A stretch of 64,000 nucleotides of DNA from Bolinopsis microptera (GCF_026151205.1 NC_087081.1:620001-684000); one strand, 5' to 3'. Shown: positions 9,937-20,895, numbered from the stretch's first letter. Translations and numbers: made by a program. Notes: a model not told the origin generated them from the sequence alone.

Positions 9937-12244
9937 TTAGGCCAGCAACTCTGTTGTCTTCCCCTCCTGAGCAAATGTGCAGCCAGGGTGGTCGATGTTG
10001 TATTGATTCACTGCATCTTTTAAGAATACCCTCCATGAGATGTTGGTTGGGACTTTAGGAGCACACATTTTAGTGAACATCTCTCGTTGACACCGTCCGT
10101 CATCATTGTCAGTGTAGCAGGTGTATCTCTGGAACATTGTCTCCATTACAGAGCCATACGACTCAATAATGGCCTCAGAAGCACAGTCGACTAGGCATTT
10201 TAGAAAGAGGAGAAGGGGTCCAGGCTGGCATTTTTTCCAAAACCTGTCACAGGTGAACAGCGCTCTTGCTGCTAAATCAATTGTCGGCACTGCCTTGTCC
10301 TTTATCCACACACAGGCTTCTTGAAACACATCTCTAACCCTCTCTATCTCCACCGTTGACAGCTGCGATCTCCAAGGTTGAATAAACAAATGCTCCATGA
10401 TGTCAAGATTGAAGATGGTGTTCACTTTGAACTCTGGCACCAGCTCTTCAATCTCTTCGAATTCGGTGCTGCTGCATTTCTTAGTAGAGCATGCCGTGGC
10501 ACTGGTGAAAGCCTGACATTTTTACACATCTAAAAATTGCCCGGTTCACGCCAAAGATAGCAGGGGTTACCTGCACAGATCGGCCAGCGATGAAGTTGAT
10601 CAAAGCAGCAGCGTTTTGGATGAGAGGAACATCTTGCTTACGCTTGTTAGAGTTTATTTGGACCACCCATCCAAAAGTAGGAGCTGTACTGCACCTGCAG
10701 CTGGTCAAGAAGGTTTTTACCAAGACCCAGGATCATCTCCATCCTGACCTCTGGCTCCTCCGTCATCCGTGTCCATCTCCCTCCTGTCCTGCTTGTCCCT
10801 GTTTCTCTCTGATCGGGTCCTTCCTTCGTCTGGGGCAAGGTAGCCAGGGATTCCCAGTTCACATTTTTGCAAAGAATTCCCGAAGGTGGTACAACATGAT
10901 GGGAGTGGGGAATGTTTCAAACTTCAGCTTTGACAGAGCCTCTCTCCCTAGGTCTACCAGATTTACATATTCAGCTATATTTAGATGTTTGGACTGTCCT
11001 GCCAAACTGAACTGTGAAACAAACTGAATGGTGTTGTTTATTAAAGCCAGTTTGGGCACAAAGTCTTTGTGCTGAAGCATTTTCGATACCTTGAGAAGCT
11101 TGTCCCTCGTTTGTTTTAGAACAAGCTTCACATCTGCTGCTGCCTTAGCCTTTCCCTCCCCCTTTCTCCTCCTCAGACTGAACCGCGGGTTCCTCTGTCC
11201 CTGTGGTGCTTTTCTTTTCTTTCACTGGCCCTGGTGTAACTGTTTTCGTTTTCTTCAGTTTCACCATTTCCTGTTGGATCACACCGAGGATCACTTTAAA
11301 ATGGTTTATAAATGTTGTGAACTGCTGCTCGACATGTTTTACGAACTTGAGCTTTTTCAAAGCAGAAGGCTGTGGCATCCTTATCTTCTCGGCCATGCAT
11401 GAAGCATGGTACGTCTCGTACTAGGAGTTAGCCAGATTACTAATTATGGCGTTCACCCCGTCAATGATCCTGACTATCTTAGGGCACTTCGAGACAGCAT
11501 TCGACCACATCAGCTCCCACATGTGAGCTATGTCCCAAAGATTGAATAGACCCTCTAGGCAGTTCTGCTCCTCTATGTTCTGAAGCACATTATTGTTTAG
11601 ATATTGTCCATCCCCGCACAGCCCTACAAAATTTTTCATTGAAGAAATAGTTGTCCCACATGTCTCAAGCTCACTGAAAATAAGTCTGGCCAAGCCTGAT
11701 CCAGTGACGTCAATGGCGGAGGGGTGGCTGAAATACAGGAACTGTATAAACTTCGGGAGGCAAACCAGGTCCTCCAGTTTAGGGTTGGGGTTGCCGAAGT
11801 CAGCGAGCTTTATAACCCTAGTACCTGCTTAGCTCGGTGTTTCACCGTATCCTTATCAGCACTCACTGACTCACTGCAAAAGGAGTAAGGACACTTGTGT
11901 GCTCCCCACAGAAGTGGACAGGGGTAGCTAGCTGTTTACTCAGCCTATTGATCCGAACTTTGTAGAACACATCTACCCATTTAGGAGGAGCTGCTGCAGA
12001 ATGGTTTTGAAATCCCACGTTCACACCTGCTGAAATGTTAAGGACGATTCTCATGGGGTACGAGTTAAAACTGTCCTCCAGATGCAATGTATGCCCATGA
12101 GGACTAATCCAGCGCAATTCGTCATGGCCTCCTCGTTGTTCCTCCTTATCTTCTCTCTATCAACCCCGTTTTTTGCCCGCCACTGTGTCTGGTGTTTTTC
12201 TCCGACCAAATGTTTAGTAACCATAGTAACCACATAGTAACCAC
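9937..12244 (-). pseudogene. hAT-like transposase-derived gene body, frameshifted
   Basis: Successive minus-strand segments in different frames form one broken protein. They run GEKHQTQWRAKNGVDREK, then ELRWISPHGHTLHLED, VIKLADFGNPNPKLEDL, VGLCGDGQYLNNNV with LFNLWDIAHMWELMW, HVEQQFTTFINHFK, FVPKLALINNTIQF, and finally IEHLFIQ-like and VFQEACVWIKDKAVPT segments. The G-D-G-Q and D-x-A-H-x-x-E-L arrangement resembles the catalytic core of RNase H-fold hAT-type transposases and the zinc-finger host proteins derived from them. That family placement is from memory of the motifs and is moderate. At least four frame changes and several stops separate the segments. Three upstream exons (12328-12895) join it in phase. 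Confidence 0.5.
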
Positions 12245-12327
12245 CTAGTTACGACCAAATGTTTTGAAAATGTCTGCTTTTTAGCGTGAAAATCACTTGT
12301 TAGTTTCCCATTTTCACTAACACTGAC

Positions 12328-12395
12328 CTTCTTGAAGCACTTGGTCGTAGACTTCCTTGTCCAATACCTTGGACCAAGGACTCTGTCCAACGTTC
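12328..12395 (-). CDS. linker exon of the hAT-derived gene
   Basis: A 68-nt exon between a TTTCAG acceptor and a G|GTCAGT donor. It reads NVGQSPWSKVLDKEVY then DQVLQE. It starts in phase 2 and ends in phase 1, matching the exons on either side (12544-12671 and the body that opens at 12244). Confidence 0.5.
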
Positions 12396-12543
12396 CTGAA
12401 AGTTGACTGTTAAGCAGAGTTACAATCAGCCTTTTACTGTAAAAGTTTTACATGATGCATTGTGCATTTATTATGTAAATTGAACGTTTATTAACGATTA
12501 AGCTGTGATAATACGGACATAAAATTAACTTGTTTGCACTTAC

Positions 12544-12671
12544 TTTAGCTTCCTGCTGTTAAGGATATGCTTTTTGGACTTCTCGTGGATTCTTTTCCCA
12601 GTCTCGTGATAGGGTCTGTTGCAGAACGAGCAGTGCCAGCTAGCACGAGAGCTCGATGAGCCTTGCTTAGC
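12544..12671 (-). CDS. zinc-finger exon of the hAT-derived gene
   Basis: The exon reads AKQGSSSSRASWHCSFCNRP, then YHETGKRIHEKSKKHILNSR. The spacing CSFC...HETGKRIHEKSKKH is a single C2H2-like finger, as found near the N terminus of transposase-derived proteins, where it would bind DNA. Acceptor CCTGTAG is phase 0 and donor AAA|GTAAGT is phase 2. Confidence 0.55.
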
Positions 12672-12799
12672 CTACAGGAATAGTCATTAGAAATTAGAAG
12701 TCAAAATGTTATGGTCTAATAATCTAATTATCCAATTAACATTGAACTTGGCTGACAATTGCACACCCACTATTTAGTATTTACGTCTGGGCTTCTTAC

Positions 12800-12895
12800 C
12801 TTTTTGGGAACAGACCCTGGGGAGCCAGCACGATTTCTCTTCACCCCTTGACCTCCAGGATTGTGATATACGGGGGCACTCTCACTCTCACAGTC
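12800..12895 (-). CDS. N-terminal linker exon of the hAT-derived gene
   Basis: A 96-nt phase 0-0 exon (CCACAG acceptor, AAG|GTAAGA donor) reading DCESESAPVYHNPGGQ, then KRNRAGSPGSVPKK. It is basic and proline-rich, as expected of a nuclear-localising linker before the zinc-finger exon. Earlier exons were not found. Confidence 0.45.
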
Positions 12896-13602
12896 CTGTG
12901 GAAAGGTTATGTCAGCGATCTGCAACTAATAAAAAGTTTCTGGCGATAGAATTAGAAATGTGGAAATTCTGGCGATAGAAATGAAGTCATTTATGTGACC
13001 GTGCACGGTGCAGTGTATATTGACCTCCACTTTTCTAGTGCTGCAATTTGATTGTATCATTTATCAACTCATTAGTTGTAGAGAATTACAACATCAACTT
13101 ACAGTAGCTGCTCAAACTAAAAATGGATTGTTTAAAAAACTAATGACTATTAATTCGTGGATCATAAAAGTATTGAAATAAAGAAGTAGCAGTCATTTAT
13201 TACAGCTTTACAGTTCCTGGGCAATAATATTTTCAATACCTTCATTTAAGTCACCATTGTTGTTGTGATCAGCTGTGGCTTGAAAGGAAATAATGTCCAT
13301 CGACTTTATTATCTTCCCTAAGCTCGTTCATACATTTGGTAGCTGTCCATTAAGTAATATCACCCTGAGAGTAGAAATGTTAATCACTAATAAACCAATT
13401 AAGACTTATAAACTGTTGGTGAAAGTGTTTAGCCATCATTTTTATCCAAGTGTGGGAATCTATATCATGTAAATTTATTTTGTACAATGTAAAATATACA
13501 TTCATCTTGATGATAACAGTTTTTGTTAAAGCATATAATATCCTCTTTATTCTAAGATTCTATGTAAATCTGTAAAATCCCACCTTATCATTAGTAGGTC
13601 TA
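12896..13602. other. spacer, no gene seen
   Basis: AT-rich sequence between the hAT-derived gene and the GPCR fragment. Any first exon of the hAT-derived gene should lie here on the minus strand, but none could be supported. Confidence 0.3.
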
Positions 13603-14150
13603 TTATTCCATCTGAATTGGCGTTTCTGCGACGATATCCTCGTTTGCTCTTACTTGCGATGCTCCCTCAATTTGATCTCCCATTTCTACTGCAGTAACTT
13701 GCAATCTTAAATATGTAGTTCCTCTTGAACATCTAGCAGTAAAATTTCTGAATGCCTCACCAAACAACTCTCTGAGAGTGTTATCATAAAGTAAAGGGTT
13801 GATGACCGAATTGAGGGGTAAAACTATCATAGCGAAGGTGACGTACCAATCTGTAGCGTCGATTGTTTCGAGATTGTGGAGCCCGCTGATGATTATAAAT
13901 GGAACCCAACAGGCAAAATCTGTGGCCTGTGCCCTGTATTGCTCGGTTTCTGCGGACAGCATCTGGATTGCTGTTTTGCCCAGAATTCCTGGATGATTGT
14001 CGAGATATAATGTTGATAATCAAATAAGACACGGTTATCACCACAAAGCAGAAAAGGTTGACGCCCAACATAAGCCAAACTATCATATTTCCTTTCACGC
14101 CGATCATTTCCGTTTCTAAATCCGATGTAATGCCGCCGGCTTATTCTTAA
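13603..14150 (-). pseudogene. rhodopsin-family (LGR-like) GPCR fragment, TM5 to C-terminal tail, frameshifted
   Basis: One frame (about 14147-13930) encodes GNMIVWLMLGVNLFCFVV then ITVSYLIINIISRQSS, which is TM5 and the start of loop 3. A second frame encodes TDFACWVPFIIISGL (TM6 with the CWxP motif), IVLPLNSVINPLLYD (TM7 with NPxxY) and a short tail ending ETPIQME at 13603. ITSDLETE precedes TM5. The order and motifs match receptors like LGR and relaxin receptors. One base must be gained or lost near 13925-13980 to join the frames. No TM1-TM4 is found upstream, so this is a truncated copy or a receptor whose other exons lie elsewhere; a base error at the junction would also explain the frameshift. 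Confidence 0.65.
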
Positions 14151-14900
14151 TTACGGGATCAGATTTGATCTCTAATCAGTGATAGTGATTAGGCAACATA
14201 ACCTGCATAATATTAGAATAATATATCCTGATTTAACACTTTGTTTAAATTGGGATGGTTATGTCTTATATAATATACTATATTGATACTTTTATCAAGT
14301 ATAAACTGGGTTAAAAACCTCAATTAGGTATAATTCAGGAATTAAACACAATTAGAAGACTGTGAATATGATTACTTTTTTTCTGTTTGAGATTTGAATA
14401 ACGTTACTGTAATGTTCCAAATTATATTTTAAAATGTTAATATCATGTAAAAATACCTTAAAGGTTGGAGTAAAGAAACTATTTTCAAACGCTTAACAGT
14501 ATATTGTGTCATCATTATCGAACGAGCGAAACAAACTGGAAATCATGCCAATAGGGATATTATTTTTTTAAAGATGTGATGTAATAGGTGTACTATACCA
14601 ACTATACATGTAGGTATAGTAACTCAATCCAAGGATGATAATAATTTTACCAGCTTTGGCATGATCACACTGCATGAAAATAAATGCTCAGATATTGATT
14701 AAAACAGAAAACTTTTTAACAATTTTAAGCATGGTATCTATTATATATAATAATATTAATATAATTATAATAATATATTATGTTTAACGGCAACTTAAGA
14801 TAAATAAAATTTGCAGTTTAAATTGTTAACAAATTTAAATTTAATAAATGAAAAATCAGGCCCACTTAATCAATATGTTTGAGTTCAAATACTTTTTTTG
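14151..14900. other. very AT-rich spacer, no gene seen
   Basis: The stretch contains a run of TATTATAATAATATTAATA-type sequence near 14740-14790. No open frame, RNA gene or repeat family could be supported. Confidence 0.35.
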
Positions 14901-15569
14901 TCAGATCAGTAAAGAATGAAGCTGTAAGTCAATTTTAGTTTCTTCAATTACTTGGTCTTGAGTAAGTTCGTGATTGCTAGCATTATACCTCTTATAACAC
15001 TTGCCTTCTTCTGAGGTGAAATATGGCCATACCTTAAATCCTTGGCTGTCTTTACTGGAGTCCCACATGTTAATTCTAACATGAATGACATAGAGGGGCG
15101 GATATTTGTTACTTCTTTTGTGGTCCAGTATCTCCTTCTCACACCAGCACACATTAGGCTGCTCAAGCAGTTTATGTTTCTGTTTGATAGTGAGACCAGG
15201 AACATTAGGATATACAACTGCTCCATTTGCTGCTTCAATCTCTATGTAGTTCACTTCATAACGGTATTTGTCAACAGGAGGATCAAATTTTTTGCCTAAG
15301 AGCAAATCTAAAGCTTGCTTGAAATGCTCCATCTGGGCCCTGAATAGGTGGTGTCCAATAACTGTTCCATCATCTTTTATGCCTAGATACAAGTTACATT
15401 CTCGATTTATGTTTAAAAAAGCACAAATAGTTCGAGAAGATGGTTGAAAAAGGCGGTCATCAATTTCTCTAGCTGTCATCTGAGTGGACCCCAATCGATC
15501 ATGAGCCTTGAATTCAACCGTTTTGCTTTCTTCTTCATTGAATTCTTCATTCTCCTTTAGTTTAACCAT
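14901..15569 (-). CDS. Schlafen-like AlbA_2 domain protein, single exon
   Basis: The protein is 222-226 residues with an uninterrupted frame. The start is ATG 15581 or, more likely, ATG 15569 (MVKLKENEEF), because GTGTTTTAG just before the latter looks like an acceptor of a 5' UTR intron. Numbered from the first ATG, residues 17-25 read EESKTVEFK, and 50-76 read RTICAFLNINRECN then LYLGIKDDGTVIG. This is the signature of the AlbA_2/Schlafen core fold (E-x-K-x-x-E-F-K, then a cysteine-containing helix, then the G-I-x-D-D-G strand). Vertebrate Schlafens use this fold as a tRNA/rRNA endoribonuclease, but small invertebrate members are largely uncharacterised. The C-terminal half (residues 100-226) contains PLYVIHVRI and GKCYKRYNASNHEL, consistent with the second half of the same core. 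No helicase domain follows. Intactness beside decayed neighbours suggests a functional gene. Confidence 0.8.
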   Translation of the reverse strand: MVKLKENEEFNEEESKTVEFKAHDRLGSTQMTAREIDDRLFQPSSRTICAFLNINRECNLYLGIKDDGTVIGHHLFRAQMEHFKQALDLLLGKKFDPPVDKYRYEVNYIEIEAANGAVVYPNVPGLTIKQKHKLLEQPNVCWCEKEILDHKRSNKYPPLYVIHVRINMWDSSKDSQGFKVWPYFTSEEGKCYKRYNASNHELTQDQVIEETKIDLQLHSLLI

Positions 15570-15581
15570 TCTAAAACACAT

Positions 15582-16348
15582 AGGTAATATTTTTTTATTT
15601 TGTAAAGAATCGTATAATACATGTCAGGGATGAAAAGCTAATATGGTTCAGTGAAACACAAATTGTCAATAATATCAAACTAAAACTACTTTAATAATAT
15701 ATACCAGTTTCGAAAATCAGGATCCTCACTTTCAAAGTCAAACGATTCCATTCATGCTAGAATGAAGTTACCCAACTATAGTTTAAGACAACATGTCAAC
15801 ATTTGATCTTATGCAAACAGCTCAGGATCGGACACGAAACCAAAAACGTCATAAATAATCTCGTTATGGCGACGGTGTGACTAACTTCGTGGGCCTGCAG
15901 AAATATAAACATTGTCTACCACGCCCTTGATTGTAAATTAGGTGGATACGTTTCCATGCACCACAATGCCATAAGAGACACTGCAGCTTTCTTCCTTCAA
16001 AAAGCAAAGTGTAAGGATGTAGATTGTAGGGATCGAACCTACACTCCTGAGTACTGCCTGTAAACTTCATTCTCCAGGAAGACCAACACCCAGGATGAAC
16101 CCTGTCTTGATGTAGCAGCTGTTGAACTGTGTGTGCACCCTTTCCCTACATTGGTGTGCTTCCTAGAATCCTCAGGTCATCAGAGTTGCTGACAACCCGG
16201 CAGCAAGGTTGCTGCCTTTATTCTACTCCAATCCAGTAACGAGTTTCCATTTTGACAGCTGTATACTGCCACTGGAGGCTCATCCGGGAATGATTTCACA
16301 AACGTTGTAAGCATCTTACTATATATAAAGCGAGACGATATATATCAT
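15582..16348. other. spacer, no gene seen
   Basis: Upstream region of the Schlafen-like gene on the minus strand. The segment GTAGGTTCGATCCCTAC (minus strand, about 16034) folds like a tRNA T-arm, but no matching acceptor stem or D-arm is present, so no tRNA is called. Confidence 0.35.
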
Positions 16349-16843
16349 ATGTTTATATATCCGAACCATTTTACTGAAACCACGGCATCAACTTTAAGTA
16401 AAACAAAATTTTACTTTGACTGGTTCAAATGCTTTAAGACCTTTCTTGACATAAGGGTTTCACACCCCACTTGCTTATCAAACAGGACCAAAACTCTTCA
16501 AGAAGTATACGAAGAGAACGAAAAGGAGAAGAAGGATGAGTACTTGGAGAGAGTGTTGAACGTAGAGAAGGCCACTTTCACCCCAGCCGTATTTCTCACA
16601 ACTGGAGGCATGTCCAAAGAATGTAAGCGGTTTCTAAATAGAGTGGCAGACCTCATTGCCAGGAAAAGAAAAGAGAGGTATTGCGATGTGGTAAGACATG
16701 TAAGGACAAGAATAAGATTCGCTATGTTAAGAACCACACTCATAGCTCTACGAGGGTACAGAGGGAAAAAATGGACAGCAAATATGAGACACCCCTTATC
16801 AGAAGTCTCTTATAACCTCATCCCTGCCCCTATGATGGAGTAG
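16349..16843 (+). mobile_element. retroelement C-terminal domain fragment, copy 1
   Basis: The open frame ends at TAG 16841. From about residue 30 it reads FLDIRVSHPT, then NEKEKKDEYLERVLNVE, FTPAVFLTTGGMSKEC, HVRTRIRFAMLRTTLIALRG and VSYNLIP. The same blocks recur at 21737-22006 and 33555-33823. I recognise this as a conserved region found at the C-terminal end of retroelement-type proteins in many marine invertebrates. The conserved aspartates in DIRV and in the preceding block (ARFDISARG in copy 3) resemble a PD-(D/E)XK nuclease arrangement, which is inference only. The reverse transcriptase that should precede it is absent, so this is a truncated copy. Confidence 0.55.
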
Positions 16844-16945
16844 ATGTGTATATATCTGATTGTTGATATTTCATATTATATAATATTGGTAGCAGTGGAC
16901 AATTTCCGTTACCTCTGTATTGTGCTCTGCCAATTGCAACACTTG

Positions 16946-17018
16946 AATTACTTTATTGTATATATACAATAAAGTAATTTATTGTATGTCAAACAGTATA
17001 TATATATACTGTTTGACA
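16946..17018. repeat. two adjacent perfect palindromes
   Basis: Positions 16946-16979 form a 34-bp perfect palindrome centred on TATATATA (arms AATTACTTTATTGTATA). Positions 16987-17018 form a second 32-bp perfect palindrome (arms TGTCAAACAGTATATA). They lie 100-170 bp after the retroelement ORF and would form cruciforms in DNA or stable hairpins in RNA. Confidence 0.9.
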
Positions 17019-17127
17019 ACATTGAAAAAAAAAAGTTTCATAAGAAAAAAAATTAATTGCCTTTAAATCAGCATGAAAAAAAATTGCCAAATTATAAGAA
17101 TTTTAGTGCCCAAAATGTGGACTCCCA

Positions 17128-17196
17128 AGTGGTGTCAAAAACGCGAATTAAAAAGATAATGATTATTTTAGTCTTTTGAGTCTTGACACCACTATA
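17128..17196. repeat. inverted repeat, 11-bp stem
   Basis: AGTGGTGTCAA at about 17131 pairs with TTGACACCACT at about 17184. This is possibly a small MITE-like hairpin. A related hairpin, TGGCACCACT-ctac-AGTGGTGCCA, lies at 17858-17881 with a perfect 10-bp stem. Confidence 0.7.
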
Positions 17197-17264
17197 GGGT
17201 TAGACGGGTTGGACGGGTTCCTGCTATTTTCTTTAAAGTGCACAGGGATCTTTGACCATTGAAA

Positions 17265-18630
17265 ATGATCTGGCCCGGCGCGCGCTACTTCGAAGAAATT
17301 TAGACGGGTAACATCCGTCAAAGGGATCTTCGATAGTATGCATGTTGTATTGGGTGGGATTAATCGGAACGCGATTATTATTTTGCTTCAAAAATTCTCT
17401 GATAATTAATAATATATCGAATCCTTTTGGCCTTCCATTACTCCTAACATCTTAATTTTAACTTTATAACCGTTTTAAGAGTGTTCAGATTTTTAAAGGA
17501 ATTTTGGGTTTTACTAACTTTTTACAATTTCTAGGGCTTATGTCACTGAAGATGACGCCTTGCAACATGTTTGACGATAGCCTGTAGATTGATAGTTTGA
17601 TCTCAGTATTTACAACAATTCATCTAGTTTGATTGATTCAAAGGGAAACAAATTCCTCTATCGTGACATGTAATTGTAAGATAACAAACCTCGCGCGCGC
17701 GGCGCTTACAACTGCACCAGAGAATCTCTCAGCAATGTGTGGCTGTATGCGCGGTTGCTCTATCCAGAGCCCTTGCGCTTGCAGTAGCGCGCGCCCGCCT
17801 CACGGCGGTAAAAAGGGCTCTAGCCATGAACCCACCCAACAATTTTGGCACCACTCTACAGTGGTGCCAGAATTACCCGCGCTTTTGTCCTCATATGCGA
17901 CGTGTGTAGCCTTTCAGACATTGATTGCGTAAACGAGGTGTCGTACGTCACCTCAAGATCGGGTGACAGGGAGCTGACCATGCCCAAACTTAATTGATCA
18001 TTAATTGGGTCTGAGGTCACGTGATTATGAGCCTATGAGGTCACGTGACTATGACGTCACCAGATTTTGTCCTCCGTTTCCCGCTCATTGGACCAGGTGA
18101 GCTTGCATGCTTGTGAATGTAGGTGTAAGTACAGCTGTACTGTAGTTTATACCCAATTAACCCCTATACACTGTCACTATGCACTATAGAAACCTGAAAA
18201 GTGGTTACTGCATACTGGAGGGAGAAGTGCCAAGACTACCAGCGCTACATAGACGCTGTTGTCAGCACTGCGCACGCGCGCACGAACCTTCCCATTGGGG
18301 TTCGTGGATAGGTGCTTTTCTTGACTTGAGAAACAAGCGCGCCCGAAGTGGCGCGAAAGCACATGGTTAGGTGAATATGCGCGGCGGGCTGTGTATTGTG
18401 TATATAGCTGAATTTAAATTTAGATTTATTTGTAAATGTATAATAATATTAAATATGTATTGATTGTTTTGTGGTAAATAAAAATTTTGTTTTACTAAAA
18501 ATTTTGTTTTACTAATTAATTGACGGATGTTACTCGTCTAAATTTCTTCGAAGTAGCACGCGCCGCTTTCTTTTCGAAATATTGCCCGATGGCAAGTGCT
18601 ACGAAGAAGCGCGCGCCGGGCCTGATCATT
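17265..18630. mobile_element. CG-rich DNA element with long imperfect inverted ends
   Basis: The left end carries GATCTGGCCCGGCGCGCGC, then CTACTTCGAAGAAATTTAGA and GTAACATCCGTCAA. Its reverse complement appears at the right end in two pieces: 18522-18559 (near perfect) and 18606-18630 (CGCGCGCCGGGCCTGATC), separated by about 45 extra bases. No transposase frame is seen inside. The interior holds GCGCGCGC clusters unlike the surrounding AT-rich DNA. It is probably a MITE or a composite of related MITEs. Confidence 0.65.
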
Positions 18631-18968
18631 AACAAAGGTTTAATTAATTAATTTATATTTGATAATTTGTTTGGTAGTTTTGTCTCATATTGATATTGAT
18701 ATTGATTATAATATTGATATTGTTATTATTGAATGAAGCTAACTCTAGACATAAATAATACTACTTCTTTTAACAAAGGAAAGAAAAAATTTAGGAAAGA
18801 AAAATTTGTATTTACCACAAAACAATCAATACATAATGCTATATTCATAAATAAATTGAAATTGAAATTTCAACCACATATACACAATACAGTACGCCGC
18901 GCACACAGCCACAATTCGCACAGAATTTATTTAATTGTTATCTTACAATTACAAATTACATGTCGCAT
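18380..18968. repeat. nested inverted repeat, arms of about 100 bp
   Basis: The segment 18388-18490 (with GTATTGATTGTTTTGTGGTA) is repeated in reverse orientation at 18803-18905 (TACCACAAAACAATCAATAC). In addition, ACATGTAATTGTAAGATAAC at 17664 recurs inverted near 18940-18968. Related sequence recurs at 19195-19260. These are overlapping copies of one CG-rich inverted-repeat element family. Confidence 0.7.
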
Positions 18969-20517
18969 TTCTTAATTACTAGAGCCAACATTTCAGAAGC
19001 AAAATAATTTAAAAGATTTCTGTCGTTCGCGCAGTACAGGCCGTGAGCACTGCAAGAAAACAACAATTTCGAGAAAATCTAAAAAGAAGAAAAAATAAAA
19101 TCTATGATCTAATTAATATAATAATGGAGAGATTCCAAAAACCGCGCGCTCATTATTTGTGATTGAGCGCGCACCTCTGTGAACAAAGTAAAATACAATT
19201 TTTAAGTAAAATACAATTTTTATTTTCCACAGAAGAATCAATACATATTGAATTATAAATATCCGATAATTCCATTAATAATCATTAAAAGTTGCTTTGT
19301 CATTTGTAAAATCAAAAACGAAAAGCCCTACGCTGAACGCGCGCGGCACTTTTTCTGCAGCTGCCTAGCTTCAAGCTTGTAGCCGCTAACATCAAAGCCG
19401 CCGCGCGCGCCCAGTGCTGGGGTGCATTCTCATTAACAATTAAACTTGGTCAAAGATATTTATATACAATTCCTAAATTAAATCAATAATCATGTTAATA
19501 TGAGTATTCAACACTACTCGACAACAAATATTTGCCGGCCCATCAACGATTCAGTCGCCGAAACAAAAATCAAATGTTTGCTTTTTCGTTTCGGGGACTG
19601 TTTGAACTCAGTACCATATCCGACTAATCACACTTTATAATGGTTAAAATACAAAGTAAAAAGATTTTCCTCGATGGGCCGGCATTCGCAACCGCGAAAC
19701 GTTTTGAGTACGACAAACGATGACACCACCACCAGCCGTTAATTGATAAGTCCATGGGTGACGGGATAAAGTTAAAGTAAGATGTGTAATTTCATATTGC
19801 CTATCACCTATCACCTAAGTTACTTTGCATATACTGCTTCTAGTTACACGATAGCGATCTCAGTTCCCAATAACGTGTGACCCAACAGAGGGGATTGTGG
19901 AAGGACACGTACATTTTTCATTAACACGTGCCCTGATTACCCCCTCCGTTGAGCTACTATACGGGGAACGTTGACCGCCAGTCTGTAGTCAGATCGTTAA
20001 TAAATTATACTTTAAAATTGGTTGCCGGGTGATGGTGTCAGTGAGAGACGTTAAGTTAGGTGAACATTGGTACAAAAATATAATAATCTAGCAGTTTATC
20101 TCAAAGTTAAAATCACTATTTGTTAAAGTATACAAACAGTTCTATTCAAAAGAACAAAGTCCGAGAGCAGAGAGAAGATTTGGAGACTATACACGCATAT
20201 GTGGGGTTTAAATTTGGTATTAGTAATTTTAGGGTTCGACCGAAAATGTTGGTCGGTTGGTTAATAGGGAGCAGTCACTGTCATTAGAATTATCAGATTA
20301 GGAGCAACAATTAGAATCAAATTGGACATATTGTGTATTGTGTATTGTGTATTGTGTATTGTGAAATCAGTGAAATCTAGAATGGCGGTAAAATGCTATT
20401 GCTAGCGCGCCTTGTTATGCGCGCTAACATACTAGCTGCTGAAAATAAAGAAGTATATGCATGATAATGTTGTTTGGCGGCAGCGCCTGCCGATACCTGG
20501 ATTATATTGTGTTTAAC
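18969..20517. other. intergenic region with element remnants, no gene seen
   Basis: The region contains GCGCGC clusters at about 19140-19180 and 19330-19420, like the element at 17.3-18.6 kb. An imperfect hairpin lies at 19883-19951 (CAACAGAGGGG against CCCCTCCGTTG), and a short TGTATTG microsatellite of about five units at 20330-20362. A repeat with core TTCAACACTACT lies at about 19507. No coding region was supported. Confidence 0.45.
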
Positions 20518-20895
20518 TTAGAATTCAGTGAAATTTTTGTCATTCCATTCAACACCATACCTGTTTTGAGCATTCATCAACGACTTTTGTAATTTATTCT
20601 TAACAGAAGAACAAGAGGAATTAAAATTAAATGAGCCAATTTTACAAAACTCATTCCACAGCCACGCTGATTTATAGATGAATTGTTTAGTTGGAGAGGG
20701 TGTGATTAACATATTGTCTTTCCTATGAGATATGGTGAACAAAGAGAACATTGAAATTGGTACTCTTGTCTTAATTATCTTAAAAAATTCCATTAGGCAA
20801 CGTAGTCTATATAGGTTCTCTACAGCTAGTAATTTATGTTTTGCAAATAGAGGTTTGGTAGACTCCTTAACATAAAAAACAGCAGTACCGCTCAA
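20518..20895 (-). mobile_element. LINE reverse-transcriptase C-terminal fragment
   Basis: The frame reads KPLFAKHKLLAVENLYRL, then LMEFFKIIKTRVPISMFSLF, and SAWLWNEFCKIG further on. This is the weakly conserved region downstream of the polymerase in non-LTR reverse transcriptases; the same sort of region is at the end of the intact ORF2 at 40.2-40.5 kb. The catalytic domain is missing and the copy is 5'-truncated. Confidence 0.55.

Noticed and set aside
10590-11402. Plus-strand frames of 103-145 codons
   Set aside because: They are the complement of the hAT-derived protein segments, which show the recognisable motifs.
15995-16075. tRNA gene on the minus strand
   Set aside because: A perfect T-arm (GTAGG-TTCGATC-CCTAC) is present, but no compatible acceptor stem, D-arm or anticodon arm could be folded.
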